Both the position numbers and the translations under genes were made by a program. Below, piece after piece: positions 1 to 7,062 of a stretch of DNA of 17,491 nt; position 1 is the first letter of the stretch, and each line of letters opens with the position of its first letter. Below the pieces are notes generated by a model, which did no database searches, had not been told where the DNA came from, and was given only the letters and a program-made list of their open reading frames with translations. Source of the stretch: an uncultured Actinomycetes bacterium (GTDB lineage: Bacteria > Actinomycetota > Actinomycetes > S36-B12); the NCBI GenBank assembly GCA_937876275.1, contig CALFIA010000070.1:1-17491 (forward strand). The letters run 5' to 3'.

Positions 1-250
1 GACCATCATCACGTCGGTGAAGAAGACCAATCGCGCACTTGTCGTACATGAGGCAGTCGAATTCGGCGGAATCGGCGCGGAGATCTCGGCGCAGATCACC
101 GAGCAGGCATTCGATTACCTCGATGCGCCGGTCGCGCGCGTAGCCGCACCGTTCTCGCCGTCGCCCTACGCGCCGATTCTCGAGAATGCCTACATGCCCG
201 ATGCCAATCGCATCGCCGCCGGCATTCGCGCAGTGCTCGGGCGAGGCTGA
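1..250 (+). CDS. 2-oxoacid dehydrogenase E1 component, beta subunit (C-terminal end only)
   Basis: This is the last ~82 residues of a gene that begins upstream of the window; the reading frame enters at base 2 and stops with TGA at 248-250. The segment matches the transketolase C-terminal domain of thiamine-diphosphate E1 beta subunits (pyruvate, branched-chain or acetoin dehydrogenase): the stretches ALVVHEAVEFGGIGAEI and AFDYLDAPVARV, then a PYAPILENAYMP segment, are characteristic. E1 decarboxylates a 2-oxoacid and passes the acyl group to the lipoyl arm of E2. The E2 gene follows after 2 nt, so the two are co-transcribed. Substrate specificity cannot be judged from this fragment. The family assignment is secure; the exact complex is not. 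Confidence 0.85.
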   Translation, partial: TIITSVKKTNRALVVHEAVEFGGIGAEISAQITEQAFDYLDAPVARVAAPFSPSPYAPILENAYMPDANRIAAGIRAVLGRG

Positions 251-252
251 TC

Positions 253-1608
253 GTGGCCATCGAGGTAACCCTGCCCAAGTTGGGGCTCACCATGGAAGAA
301 GGCACTCTCGAAGAGTGGCTGGTCAATGACGGCGACGTCATCACCGTGGGTACCCCTCTGCTGCGCCTGGCGACCGACAAGATCGATGTGGATGTCGAAG
401 CCGAAGCCGAGGGCATCATGGCTCGCGCCGTGCCCAACGGCACCACGCTGCCGCCGGGCGCAGTGCTCGGCTGGCTGCTAGCCCCCGGCGAGGCGGCACC
501 TGCTGGTTCGGCGCCGGCAGTTGCGCCCGCGTCGACCGAACAGGTCACCACATCTGTGTCTGCGGCACCCGCAGCCGCGATCGTGCACGAGGGTGGTCGT
601 CAGTTCGTGTCGCCCAATGCGCGCCGTGTTGCCGAGCAACTCGGTGTTGACATCACGCAGGTGGCAGGTACTGGCCCGAACGGTCGTGTTGTCTCCGAAG
701 ATGTTGAGGCTGCCGCTGCTGCAGGCTCCGCCAAGATCACCTCGCCGCTGGCACGTCGCGATGCGGCGCAGGCCGGCATTGACATCAACGCCGTTCAGAC
801 CGAGAGCGGCTTTGTCACTCGCAAGGACGTCCGCGACGCCATCAGCGGTCAGGTAGTGACCCCGGCGGCACCTGCTGCGGCAGCAGCAAGCGCGGTTGCA
901 TCGATGCAGGAGACCGCATCGATCATCCCGATGAAGGGCATGCGCGGCACCATCGCAGCGCGCATGGTGCAGAGCCTGACCGAGATGGCCCAGCTCACGC
1001 ACGGCTTCGAGGTCACCATGGATGCCGTGGTCGATCTTCGCGCCACTCTCAAGGAGCAGTACCGCGATCTTGGCCTTCAGGTGCCATCGCTTAACGACTT
1101 CATCGTGCGCGCGGCATCGCTCGCACTGCGCAAGCATCCGATCCTGAATTCGACGATTGTCGACAAGGAGATTCACCTCCTCAGTCACATCCACATGGGC
1201 ATGGCCGTGGCAGTGCCCGGTGGCCTGATGGTGCCTGTCATTCGTGACGCCGACACCCTGTCGATCTTCGAGCTTGCCCGTGTCACGCGCGAGCTTGCCG
1301 AGGACTGCCGCGCCGGCTCGATCTCCCTCGACGCGCTCGAGGGTGGCACCTTTGCGGTGACCTCGCTGGGCACATACGGCGTCGACATGTTCACCCCGGT
1401 GATCAACCCCGGCAATGTCGGCATCCTCGGTGTCGGCCGACTACGCGAAGGCGGCAAGTGGGAGGGTGAGCGCTTCGTCAAGACTCAGGTGCTGACCCTG
1501 AGCCTGACCTTCGACCACCGCGTGGTCGATGGGGCACCCGCAGCGGAGTTCCTGCAGACGATCAACGAGCTTCTCGCCCGTCCGCTGGTTCTCCTGCCCG
1601 GCGCCTGA
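253..1608 (+). CDS. Lipoyl-dependent 2-oxoacid dehydrogenase E2 acyltransferase
   Basis: Dihydrolipoamide acyltransferase core of a 2-oxoacid dehydrogenase complex, 451 aa, GTG start 2 nt after E1 beta. The N-terminal lipoyl domain (about 1-78) carries the lipoylated lysine K43 in the motif ATDKIDVDV. An Ala/Pro-rich linker leads to a peripheral-subunit-binding domain (118-155, SPNARRVAEQLGVD then GTGPNGRV). A second, degenerate copy follows (162-198, SPLARRDAAQAGID) that lacks the GTGxxGR turn. The catalytic domain (about 222-451) ends with the acyltransferase signature DHRVVDG, giving H422 and D426. One lipoyl domain and around 450 residues is usual; the tandem binding domain is less so. 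The acyl substrate (acetyl, branched-chain or acetoin-derived) is unresolved. No E3 gene is visible downstream, so a shared E3 is likely. Confidence 0.93.
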   Translation: MAIEVTLPKLGLTMEEGTLEEWLVNDGDVITVGTPLLRLATDKIDVDVEAEAEGIMARAVPNGTTLPPGAVLGWLLAPGEAAPAGSAPAVAPASTEQVTTSVSAAPAAAIVHEGGRQFVSPNARRVAEQLGVDITQVAGTGPNGRVVSEDVEAAAAAGSAKITSPLARRDAAQAGIDINAVQTESGFVTRKDVRDAISGQVVTPAAPAAAAASAVASMQETASIIPMKGMRGTIAARMVQSLTEMAQLTHGFEVTMDAVVDLRATLKEQYRDLGLQVPSLNDFIVRAASLALRKHPILNSTIVDKEIHLLSHIHMGMAVAVPGGLMVPVIRDADTLSIFELARVTRELAEDCRAGSISLDALEGGTFAVTSLGTYGVDMFTPVINPGNVGILGVGRLREGGKWEGERFVKTQVLTLSLTFDHRVVDGAPAAEFLQTINELLARPLVLLPGA

Positions 1609-1609
1609 C

Positions 1610-2260
1610 ATGCCCGTCATCTATCTGGTTCGCCACGGACAGGCGAGCTTCGGCACGGATGACTACGACGTCCTGTCTCCTGCGGGTGAGCAGCAGGCTG
1701 CACTCGCAGGTCGCGAGCTGGTACGCCGCGGTGTGCGCACGCCTGTTTTCGGCAGTGGCACGCTCGCTCGTCAGCGTGACACCGCAAGCATTGTTGCGGG
1801 GGAGTTCGGCATCACTTCACCGCACCTGGCTGTCGATCCGCGTTGGGATGAATTCGACGCGCATGCCCTCGTAGCCGAATCGCTCGGCATCCCCGAGATT
1901 CCGCATGAGATGACCTCGGCCGAGTTCCAGGTGCATCTCGATAAGGCTTTCGTTGCGTGGATGAACGACCCCCACGGCACTTGGGTGCAGTTCAGTGACG
2001 GAGTTCTGGGCGCATTGACCGATTTCGCGGCGTCGGTGCCGAAGGGGAGTGACGGCATCGTGGCCACGTCGGCAGGCGTGACCGGAGCCCTCGTGGCTCG
2101 GCTGCTACGAACCGAGCCGGAGATGGCGATTACCTTGAACAAGGTCAGCATCAATGCCTCGATCACCACGGTGCTCTCGGGCGCCAGTGGGCTCACGCTG
2201 CTCACGTTCAACGACCATTCGCATGTGATCGGCCCCGAAGGAATGCTCACCACTCGCTAG
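1610..2260 (+). CDS. Histidine phosphatase family protein (phosphoglycerate mutase-like)
   Basis: A 216-aa protein of the histidine phosphatase superfamily. The N-terminal VRHGQA motif supplies the phospho-accepting H9, flanked by R8 and G10, and a further Arg/His set expected of the fold lies downstream (GTLARQRDTA; FNDHSHVIG near the C-terminus). The start chosen is the ATG at 1610, one base after the E2 stop, because it places the RHG motif directly at the N-terminus as usual; the frame stays open upstream inside E2, but that part has no family similarity. Members dephosphorylate small phospho-metabolites or proteins, and the substrate is not predictable here. It is probably translationally coupled to the E2 gene. 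A second member of this superfamily lies at 16167-16808. Confidence 0.85.
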   Translation: MPVIYLVRHGQASFGTDDYDVLSPAGEQQAALAGRELVRRGVRTPVFGSGTLARQRDTASIVAGEFGITSPHLAVDPRWDEFDAHALVAESLGIPEIPHEMTSAEFQVHLDKAFVAWMNDPHGTWVQFSDGVLGALTDFAASVPKGSDGIVATSAGVTGALVARLLRTEPEMAITLNKVSINASITTVLSGASGLTLLTFNDHSHVIGPEGMLTTR

Positions 2261-2273
2261 TGGTCCAGATCTG

Positions 2274-2304
2274 ACTTACTTAGCAATCAGTCCTGAAAGT
2301 AAGT
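2274..2304. repeat. Inverted repeat between convergent genes
   Basis: Two perfect 8-base arms, ACTTACTT (2274-2281) and AAGTAAGT (2297-2304), surround 15 bases in the 50-bp gap between the histidine phosphatase stop and the VOC stop. The stem is AT-rich and the loop long, with no T-run, so it would be a weak terminator. It could instead be a protein-binding site, although it does not lie upstream of either gene. Confidence 0.35.
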
Positions 2305-2310
2305 GCCGTC

Positions 2311-2856
2311 TCAGATGTAGCGGACGACGTCAGAGCCGTCCCAGTCCTCGTGAAGCGCCGCGACCTTGGTGTAAAGCCCGCGCAGGTGTTCGGAGCCGAC
2401 ATACAGCTCGATCAGGCCGCCGAGGGTCTCGCGAGCATCGAGGAAATGCACTTTCATTCCGGACGACGAAATGAGCTCCATCGTCAGCGGGAATCCCTGT
2501 GCTTGGAGAGCCGCGCTGCTCACATCGAGATCGTTGACGAAGTAGGCGTAGTGGTTGACCTGATTCGGCGCCGAATGGCGAAATACCTCATTCATGCTGG
2601 CCGGTTCGCATTCATGGAGTTCGACGAGCTCGAGCATTACCGGGCCCCACTGACCGAAGGCTGCGCTGTGGTCGTAGACCGCGGGCTCTCCGTGGTGACT
2701 GGCCTGGACGTCCATGTGCCGGCGGACCAGGAACGGCCCTGCGCCCACCTTCTCGGCCCACTCGTGGCAGGCCGCCTCGAGGTCAGGAACCGTGTAGGCA
2801 ATCTGCACGAGTTCGCGAGGCAGAGCGGAGATTCCGGGGATGGGCGGGTTGCTCAT
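2311..2856 (-). CDS. VOC (glyoxalase/bleomycin-resistance) superfamily protein
   Basis: A 181-aa vicinal-oxygen-chelate fold protein resembling the Glyoxalase_4 / methylmalonyl-CoA-epimerase-like branch. Two beta-alpha-beta-beta-beta modules are visible: the first starts at ELVQIAYTVPDLEAA (15-29), the second at NHYAYFVNDLD (101-111). Candidate metal ligands sit at the expected places: Q18, E76 (MLELVE), H102 and E150 (GGLIELY). The ATG at 2856 is preceded by GAGGAG (2866-2861) four bases upstream, a good ribosome site. The gene diverges from the operon starting at 2955, sharing a 98-bp intergenic region. Family members include epimerases, lyases, dioxygenases and isomerases; by context an acyl-CoA epimerase or an isomerase-like role in the neighbouring pathway is possible, but this is inference. 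Confidence 0.8.
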   Translation of the reverse strand: MSNPPIPGISALPRELVQIAYTVPDLEAACHEWAEKVGAGPFLVRRHMDVQASHHGEPAVYDHSAAFGQWGPVMLELVELHECEPASMNEVFRHSAPNQVNHYAYFVNDLDVSSAALQAQGFPLTMELISSSGMKVHFLDARETLGGLIELYVGSEHLRGLYTKVAALHEDWDGSDVVRYI

Positions 2857-2878
2857 GTCACTCCTCGATGGTCGGGAA

Positions 2879-2911
2879 AGTTACTGTACCCCGAGACAAG
2901 TTGTGTAGTCT
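2879..2911 (+). promoter_or_regulatory. Candidate promoter of the 2955-7008 operon
   Basis: The intergenic region between the divergent VOC gene and the operon holds a TANNNT-type -10 element, TAGTCT (2906-2911), 43 bases before the ATG at 2955. No good -35 is seen at 17 bases; TTACTG (2881-2886) is 19 bases away. The octamer GTTACTGT (2879-2886) recurs near other promoters in this window. The bases GAGACAAGTTG just upstream of the -10 resemble TAGACAAGTTG at the operator near 16872. Weakly supported. Confidence 0.3.
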
Positions 2912-2954
2912 GGGGCTCACGAAGAACCGCGACATCGCACGTCAGGGAGCTCTC

Positions 2955-3170
2955 ATGGCCAAGGCCTACAACCACCCGATCACGGGGCTGGTCTACTCGG
3001 TGAACGAGGTCGGCCTGGTCGACGTCCGTGACCCCAAGACCGGCGCTTACGGAGTCTTCGATGACAACGGCGTCTGGTTCGAGGGCGAGATCCGCGACGT
3101 CGACTTCCAGGCACTTGGCTGGGTGGGTCGCACTCCCGAGGCTCGCGCGTTGCGCGAGGCCAACGCGTGA
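2955..3170 (+). CDS. Small hypothetical protein, first gene of the operon
   Basis: A 71-aa protein that I do not recognise. It is soluble and acidic, with no signal peptide, membrane segment or cysteine. The sequence reads as a small beta-rich fold: a valine-rich stretch (GLVYSVNEVGLVDVRD), a turn (PKTGAYGVFDDNG), an aromatic/acidic strand (VWFEGEIRDVD) and an Ala/Arg/Glu-rich tail. The ATG at 2955 is preferred over an upstream ATG at 2868 because AGGGAG (2943-2948) precedes it at normal spacing and the upstream segment overlaps the apparent promoter. Its stop overlaps the GTG of the MDR oxidoreductase by 4 nt (GTGA), so it is translationally coupled to that enzyme. Real coding is likely from the coupling and the codon pattern; the function is unknown. 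Confidence 0.7.
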   Translation: MAKAYNHPITGLVYSVNEVGLVDVRDPKTGAYGVFDDNGVWFEGEIRDVDFQALGWVGRTPEARALREANA

Positions 3171-4174
3171 AGTCGACTACCGCGGTACTCCTCGCGCGAC
3201 GCCCTCAGCACACCTTCGTTGCCGAAGACCTCACTCTGGGCGAGATCGAACTCCCTGAACTTACCGCAGGTCACGCGCTCGTGCGCAATCAGTACATGAG
3301 CCTTGACCCCTCGACGCGCGGCCGCATGGATCCGGGTGAGAAGCAGTACACAACCAACTTCACTATCGGCGGCCCGCTGGATGGCTCGGCCATCGGCGTG
3401 GTTGTCGAGTCGGCTTCCGACAAGCTGCCCGTGGGCGCGACCGTTCGCCATCGCATGGGTTGGCGCGAGTACGCCGTCGTCGATGACGTCGCCGCCACGG
3501 TGTGTGACACCGAGCTTGCTCCTGCCATCAACTGGCTCAGTTCGCTTGGCCAGACAGGCTTCACTGCCTATGCCGGCCTCTTCCCCGTCGGCAAGCTCAA
3601 GGCCGATGAGGTCGTTCTCGTCTCCGGCGCCGGTGGTGCCGTTGGTTCTATGGCAGGTCAGTTCGCTCGCCTGTCGGGTGCACGTCACGTGATCGGCAGC
3701 GCCGGTGGCGCAGATAAGTGCCAGTGGCTCCTCGATGACTGCGGTTTCGATTACGTGATCAACTACCGCGATTCCGAGTTCGCCGACGAGCTTCCGAAGG
3801 CAGCTCCCGAAGGAATCGACCTCTTCTTCGACAATGTTGGCGGCTGGCAGATGGCGGCGGCATTCCAGAACATGAAGATCCACGGGCGCGTCTCGATGTG
3901 CGGTGCGATCTCGAACTTCGGCACGACTCCTCAGCCGAGTACTGCAGTAATGATCGAGATGATCCTTCGCCGCATCACCGTGCAGGGCTTCATCGTGCGC
4001 GACTTCGAGGATCTGCGTCCCGAGTTCGAGGCGAAGGTCAGTGGCTGGCTGGCGAGTGGCGAACTCGTCGATCGCGCGACAGTTGTCGAGGGCATCGCCA
4101 ATGCAGGTGCAGGTCTTGCCGGCCTGCTCTCCGGTGCGAACGTGGGCAAGGCCCTCGTCCACCTTTCCGACTAG
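3167..4174 (+). CDS. NADP-dependent MDR oxidoreductase (zinc-free, CurA/leukotriene B4 dehydrogenase-like)
   Basis: A 335-aa medium-chain dehydrogenase/reductase. The N-terminal GroES-like domain carries NQYMSLDPSTRGRM (41-54), typical of the zinc-independent YfmJ/CurA/prostaglandin-reductase branch. The Rossmann domain has the dinucleotide loop GAGGAVGS (154-161) and the substrate-domain segment FFDNVGG. The cysteine/histidine zinc ligands of alcohol dehydrogenases are absent. Such enzymes reduce an alpha,beta-unsaturated C=C bond of enones or enoyl thioesters using NADPH. The GTG start overlaps the stop of the 71-aa gene (GTGA). In this operon a role in reducing or re-routing an unsaturated CoA ester or ketone is plausible but not shown. 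Confidence 0.88.
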   Translation: MKSTTAVLLARRPQHTFVAEDLTLGEIELPELTAGHALVRNQYMSLDPSTRGRMDPGEKQYTTNFTIGGPLDGSAIGVVVESASDKLPVGATVRHRMGWREYAVVDDVAATVCDTELAPAINWLSSLGQTGFTAYAGLFPVGKLKADEVVLVSGAGGAVGSMAGQFARLSGARHVIGSAGGADKCQWLLDDCGFDYVINYRDSEFADELPKAAPEGIDLFFDNVGGWQMAAAFQNMKIHGRVSMCGAISNFGTTPQPSTAVMIEMILRRITVQGFIVRDFEDLRPEFEAKVSGWLASGELVDRATVVEGIANAGAGLAGLLSGANVGKALVHLSD

Positions 4175-4187
4175 AGAGGGTGCAGCC

Positions 4188-4583
4188 GTGAGCATTCAGC
4201 TTGTCGACGCGAGCCTGTTCGCCTCCACCGAGCCGGTGGCTCTCCAAGGTTCGGCATGCGCCACATGTGGCGCTCACGTGTTCCCCGCACAAGGCTCGTG
4301 CCCGATGTGTGCGGGCGTCGACGTCAGCAATGTCGCTCTTCCTACCGAGGGCACGGTCTGGTCGTGGACCACTCAGAACTTCGCGCCCAAAGCACCGTTT
4401 CGTACCGACGAGTTCCACCCTTTCAGCATTGGTTACGTCGACCTCGGCTCAGTAATCGTCGAGGGCTGGCTGCTCGACAAAACTGAGTGGGTCATCGGTG
4501 AACCCGTGCGTCTCGCACTCGCCAAGGCCTGGACCAATGACGACGGAACTGTCGTGCACACCTACGGATTCGAGGCCATCTGA
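4188..4583 (+). CDS. DUF35 family Zn-ribbon/OB-fold protein (thiolase partner)
   Basis: A 131-aa protein with the two-part DUF35 layout. The N-terminal rubredoxin-like zinc ribbon has CATC (C24, C27) and CPMC (C38, C41); an OB-fold follows from about residue 50, including GTVWSWTTQNFAPKAPF and PFSIGYVDLG. The GTG at 4188 is chosen because GAGAGGG lies just upstream and this start leaves a normal-length ribbon; the frame is open further upstream inside the previous gene. DUF35 proteins form complexes with thiolase-fold partners, for example the ChsH2 domain with the Ltp2 aldolase in steroid side-chain degradation, and can bind acyl-CoA. The stop overlaps the thiolase-like ATG in TGATG (4581-4585), strong evidence that the two proteins act as a complex. 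Confidence 0.88.
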   Translation: MSIQLVDASLFASTEPVALQGSACATCGAHVFPAQGSCPMCAGVDVSNVALPTEGTVWSWTTQNFAPKAPFRTDEFHPFSIGYVDLGSVIVEGWLLDKTEWVIGEPVRLALAKAWTNDDGTVVHTYGFEAI

Positions 4584-5758
4584 TGAGCGGCGCGAATATC
4601 GATAACGAGGTCTACATCGTCGGCGGTGGCATGACCGAGTTCGGCCGCTTTGACGGCGAGGATCAAGAGCTCGCCGAACAGGCGATGCGCGAGGCCCTTG
4701 CCGACTGCAACATCACCTGGGCCGATGTCGACTTCGCCGTGGGTGGCACCAATGGAGAGACCAAGCCCGACAACATGGTCGCGCGCATGGGGCTCACCGG
4801 CCTTCCCTTCATCACGGTCAAGAACGGCTGCGCCACCGGCGGTGTCGCGCTGATGACAGCGCGCAACGGTCTTATCGCCGAAGGTCGCGATATCGCAGTC
4901 GTGGTTGGCTATGACAATCACGCACGCGGTGCGTTCGCTGCATCGCCAGCACGCTACGGAATCGGTGATTGGTACGGCGAGACCGGAATGATGGTCACGA
5001 CCTCGTACTTCGCGCTCAAGATTCGTCGCTACCTGCACGAGCACGGTATCGACGAGCGCACGCTCGGGTATGTCTCGGAGAAGGCCTTCGACTACGGCTC
5101 CGCCCACCCGCTCGCCTGGCGCCGCAAGCCGGTGTCAGTTGACGAAGCGATCGACTCCGACGTCATCAATGCGCCGCTGACTCGCTTCATGTTCTGCTCG
5201 CCCGATGCCGGTGCCGTGGCCCTCGTCCTGGCTCGCGGAAAGCGCGCCTTCGAGCTGTGCGAGAACCCCATTCGCCTCGCAGCAGTCGAGCTTCGCGGCC
5301 GACGTCCAGGCTCTTTCGAGGTGTTCTCTCCGTGGCTGTCGACAGGCGAACGCACCAGTCCGTCGATCGATGCTGCGCAGGCGGCATTCGCGACTGCTGG
5401 CATCACTCCCGATCAGGTGCAGGTCGCTCAGCTGCAAGACACTGATAGCGGTGCCGAGATCATTCACCTCGGCGAGACCGGCCTGTGCGCGAACGGCGAG
5501 CAGGGCGTGGGCTACCTCAACGGTGATTACAAGATCGACGGGAAACTGCCGGTGAATACCGACGGCGGCTGCCTCGCCAACGGCGAGCCGGTTGGTGCAT
5601 CAGGCCTTCGCCAGGTGCACGAGGTCATGCGCCAGCTTCAAGGACGTGCGCTCGGCCAGCAGGTGCCGAATAATCCGCGTATTGGCTTCACCCATGTCTA
5701 TGGCGCACCCGGAATCTCGGCGTGCACCGTTCTCGTCAAGGAAGGTGCGAACTCGTGA
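4583..5758 (+). CDS. Thiolase-like lipid-transfer protein (SCP2/Ltp type), possible CoA-ester aldolase
   Basis: A 391-aa thiolase-fold protein of the lipid-transfer/SCP2-thiolase branch. The nucleophile position is kept as C83 in VKNGCATGG. The histidine motif GHP of classical thiolases reads NGEPVGASG, so E335 replaces the catalytic His. The C-terminal motif CxG reads HVYGAPG, putting Y373 at the usual second-cysteine position. Loss of His and Cys argues against Claisen thiolase chemistry. Ltp2-type retro-aldolases, which pair with DUF35 proteins and use tyrosines, are the closest functional analogy I know of. The ATG shares a base with the DUF35 stop. The gene probably cleaves a beta-hydroxy or beta-keto CoA ester made by the acyl-CoA dehydrogenase pair; that reaction is inference. 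Confidence 0.85.
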   Translation: MSGANIDNEVYIVGGGMTEFGRFDGEDQELAEQAMREALADCNITWADVDFAVGGTNGETKPDNMVARMGLTGLPFITVKNGCATGGVALMTARNGLIAEGRDIAVVVGYDNHARGAFAASPARYGIGDWYGETGMMVTTSYFALKIRRYLHEHGIDERTLGYVSEKAFDYGSAHPLAWRRKPVSVDEAIDSDVINAPLTRFMFCSPDAGAVALVLARGKRAFELCENPIRLAAVELRGRRPGSFEVFSPWLSTGERTSPSIDAAQAAFATAGITPDQVQVAQLQDTDSGAEIIHLGETGLCANGEQGVGYLNGDYKIDGKLPVNTDGGCLANGEPVGASGLRQVHEVMRQLQGRALGQQVPNNPRIGFTHVYGAPGISACTVLVKEGANS

Positions 5759-7008
5759 GCGAGCTCGATCCCGCCCAGCTTGAGGCCTTTCGCGCTGAGG
5801 TGCGCGCCTGGCTGTCGACCGTCGCCAAGCCACGCACTGAAGAAGTACGCGTATGGGGTCAAGGCGATCCCGAACTGCAGATCGTCATTGCCAAGAGCGA
5901 GGAAGACGAGCGCGCCCACCTCGATCGCGTGCGCGAGTACCGCAAGGCGCGTTTCGACGCCGGCTTTGGTGCCCTGACTCTGCCCGAGGAATTCGGCGGT
6001 CGTGGCCTGCCGAGTGTGTACGCCGTTGCCTTCGCGGACGAGGAGCGCGAGTTCGACGTTCCGCCGTCATCGGAGCTCATCTCGGTCACGACCGGCCTGG
6101 TCGGTGCAGCCGTGAGCGTGTTCGGAACGCCTGAGCAGCGCGAGAAGTACGCGCGTGCTTTCCTGCGTACCGACGAACTCTGCTGCCAGCTGTTCAGCGA
6201 ACCGGGTGCGGGCTCCGATCTCGCGGGTCTGTCGACCAAGGCAGTTCGTGATGGCGATGAGTGGGTCATTGACGGCCAGAAGATCTGGACCTCGAACGCG
6301 CAGTTCGCCGAGTACGGCTTCATGCTCGCGCGCACTGATCCCGATGTGGTCAAGCAAGGTGGCATCACGGCTTTCCTGGTCAAGATGGATTCCCCGGGTA
6401 TCGAGATCCGCCCCATTCGCCAGATGAGCGGCCCCTCGAGTTTCAACGAGGTCTTCTTCGACGGCGCCCGCATTCCTGACTCCATGCGCATCGGCGATGT
6501 CAACGACGGCTGGAAGGTCGCGATGGCGACGCTGGGCTTCGAGCGCTCGTCATCAGGCTCGGGCCACCGTCGCAAGGGCGGCACTGTCGCCGATCTCGTC
6601 GAGCTTTCCAAGGCTCTTGGCCTGAACGACGATCCGGTCGTGCGGCAGGAATTGGCGGATGTGTATGTGCGTGCGCGTTTGCACGCCGCTGTCGTGGCAA
6701 AGGTTGCCCGCGCTAATGCAGCTGGCGACAAGCCTGGCCCTGCTGGCTCACTGGGAAAGCTGATTGCCTCCGACAATCTCGTGCGCATTGGCAATGCGGC
6801 TGCCGACATGCTCGGCTCAGCGCTCGTCGCCGACACGGGCGAGTGGGGGCAGTTCGCGTGGTCCGATCATGTGCTCGGCGCACCGGGCTACCGCCTCGCA
6901 GGTGGCACCGACGAGATTCAGCGCAACATCATCGCTGAGCGAGTGCTTGGGCTGCCTGCCGAGCATCGCGCTGACAAGGCCCCGTTCTCGCAGCTCAGCA
7001 AGAACTAG
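5755..7008 (+). CDS. Acyl-CoA dehydrogenase (larger subunit of a probable pair)
   Basis: A 417-aa acyl-CoA dehydrogenase. Visible parts are the alpha-helical N-terminal domain, the beta-barrel flavin loop LFSEPGAGSD (146-155) with WTSNA (178-182), and the C-terminal helical domain ending GGTDEIQRNIIAERVLG (383 onward). These enzymes introduce a 2,3-double bond into acyl-CoA using FAD. The residue before GGT, where medium/short-chain enzymes have catalytic Glu, is A382, so the base must lie elsewhere or come from a partner. The GTG at 5755 overlaps the thiolase-like stop (GTGA). It resembles FadE26/FadE28-type actinobacterial subunits, which assemble with a smaller, divergent partner; that partner may be the gene at 7063-8163. 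Confidence 0.9.
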   Translation: MSELDPAQLEAFRAEVRAWLSTVAKPRTEEVRVWGQGDPELQIVIAKSEEDERAHLDRVREYRKARFDAGFGALTLPEEFGGRGLPSVYAVAFADEEREFDVPPSSELISVTTGLVGAAVSVFGTPEQREKYARAFLRTDELCCQLFSEPGAGSDLAGLSTKAVRDGDEWVIDGQKIWTSNAQFAEYGFMLARTDPDVVKQGGITAFLVKMDSPGIEIRPIRQMSGPSSFNEVFFDGARIPDSMRIGDVNDGWKVAMATLGFERSSSGSGHRRKGGTVADLVELSKALGLNDDPVVRQELADVYVRARLHAAVVAKVARANAAGDKPGPAGSLGKLIASDNLVRIGNAAADMLGSALVADTGEWGQFAWSDHVLGAPGYRLAGGTDEIQRNIIAERVLGLPAEHRADKAPFSQLSKN

Positions 7009-7015
7009 ACGCAGC

Positions 7016-7054
7016 AACGTGAAAGGGCCGCCCACCGGGCGGCCCTTTCACGTT
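7016..7054. terminator. Bidirectional hairpin terminator
   Basis: A perfect 18-bp inverted repeat: the left arm 7016-7033 starts AACGTGAAAGGG, the loop is ACC, and the right arm 7037-7054 ends CCCTTTCACGTT. It sits midway in the 54-bp gap between two converging acyl-CoA dehydrogenase genes and reads as a terminator in both directions, although it lacks a long U-run. Confidence 0.85.
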
Positions 7055-7062
7055 GAGGTCAG

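Noticed and set aside
478..1194. Minus-strand ORF within E2, rich in Arg and Cys
   Set aside because: A shadow of the Ala/Pro-rich linker and catalytic domain of E2.
2903..2910. GTGTAGTC before the 2955 operon as a GntR operator
   Set aside because: One base departs from GTNTANAC and it is not palindromic; it is better explained as part of the -10 region.
2350..3003. Plus-strand ORF opposite the VOC gene running into the operon promoter
   Set aside because: It overlaps the VOC coding region and its divergent promoter, and shows no domain.
3047..4195. Long minus-strand ORF (382 codons) opposite the MDR oxidoreductase
   Set aside because: It is antisense to a clearly recognisable enzyme and has no family-like sequence. 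GC-rich codon use commonly leaves such frames open.
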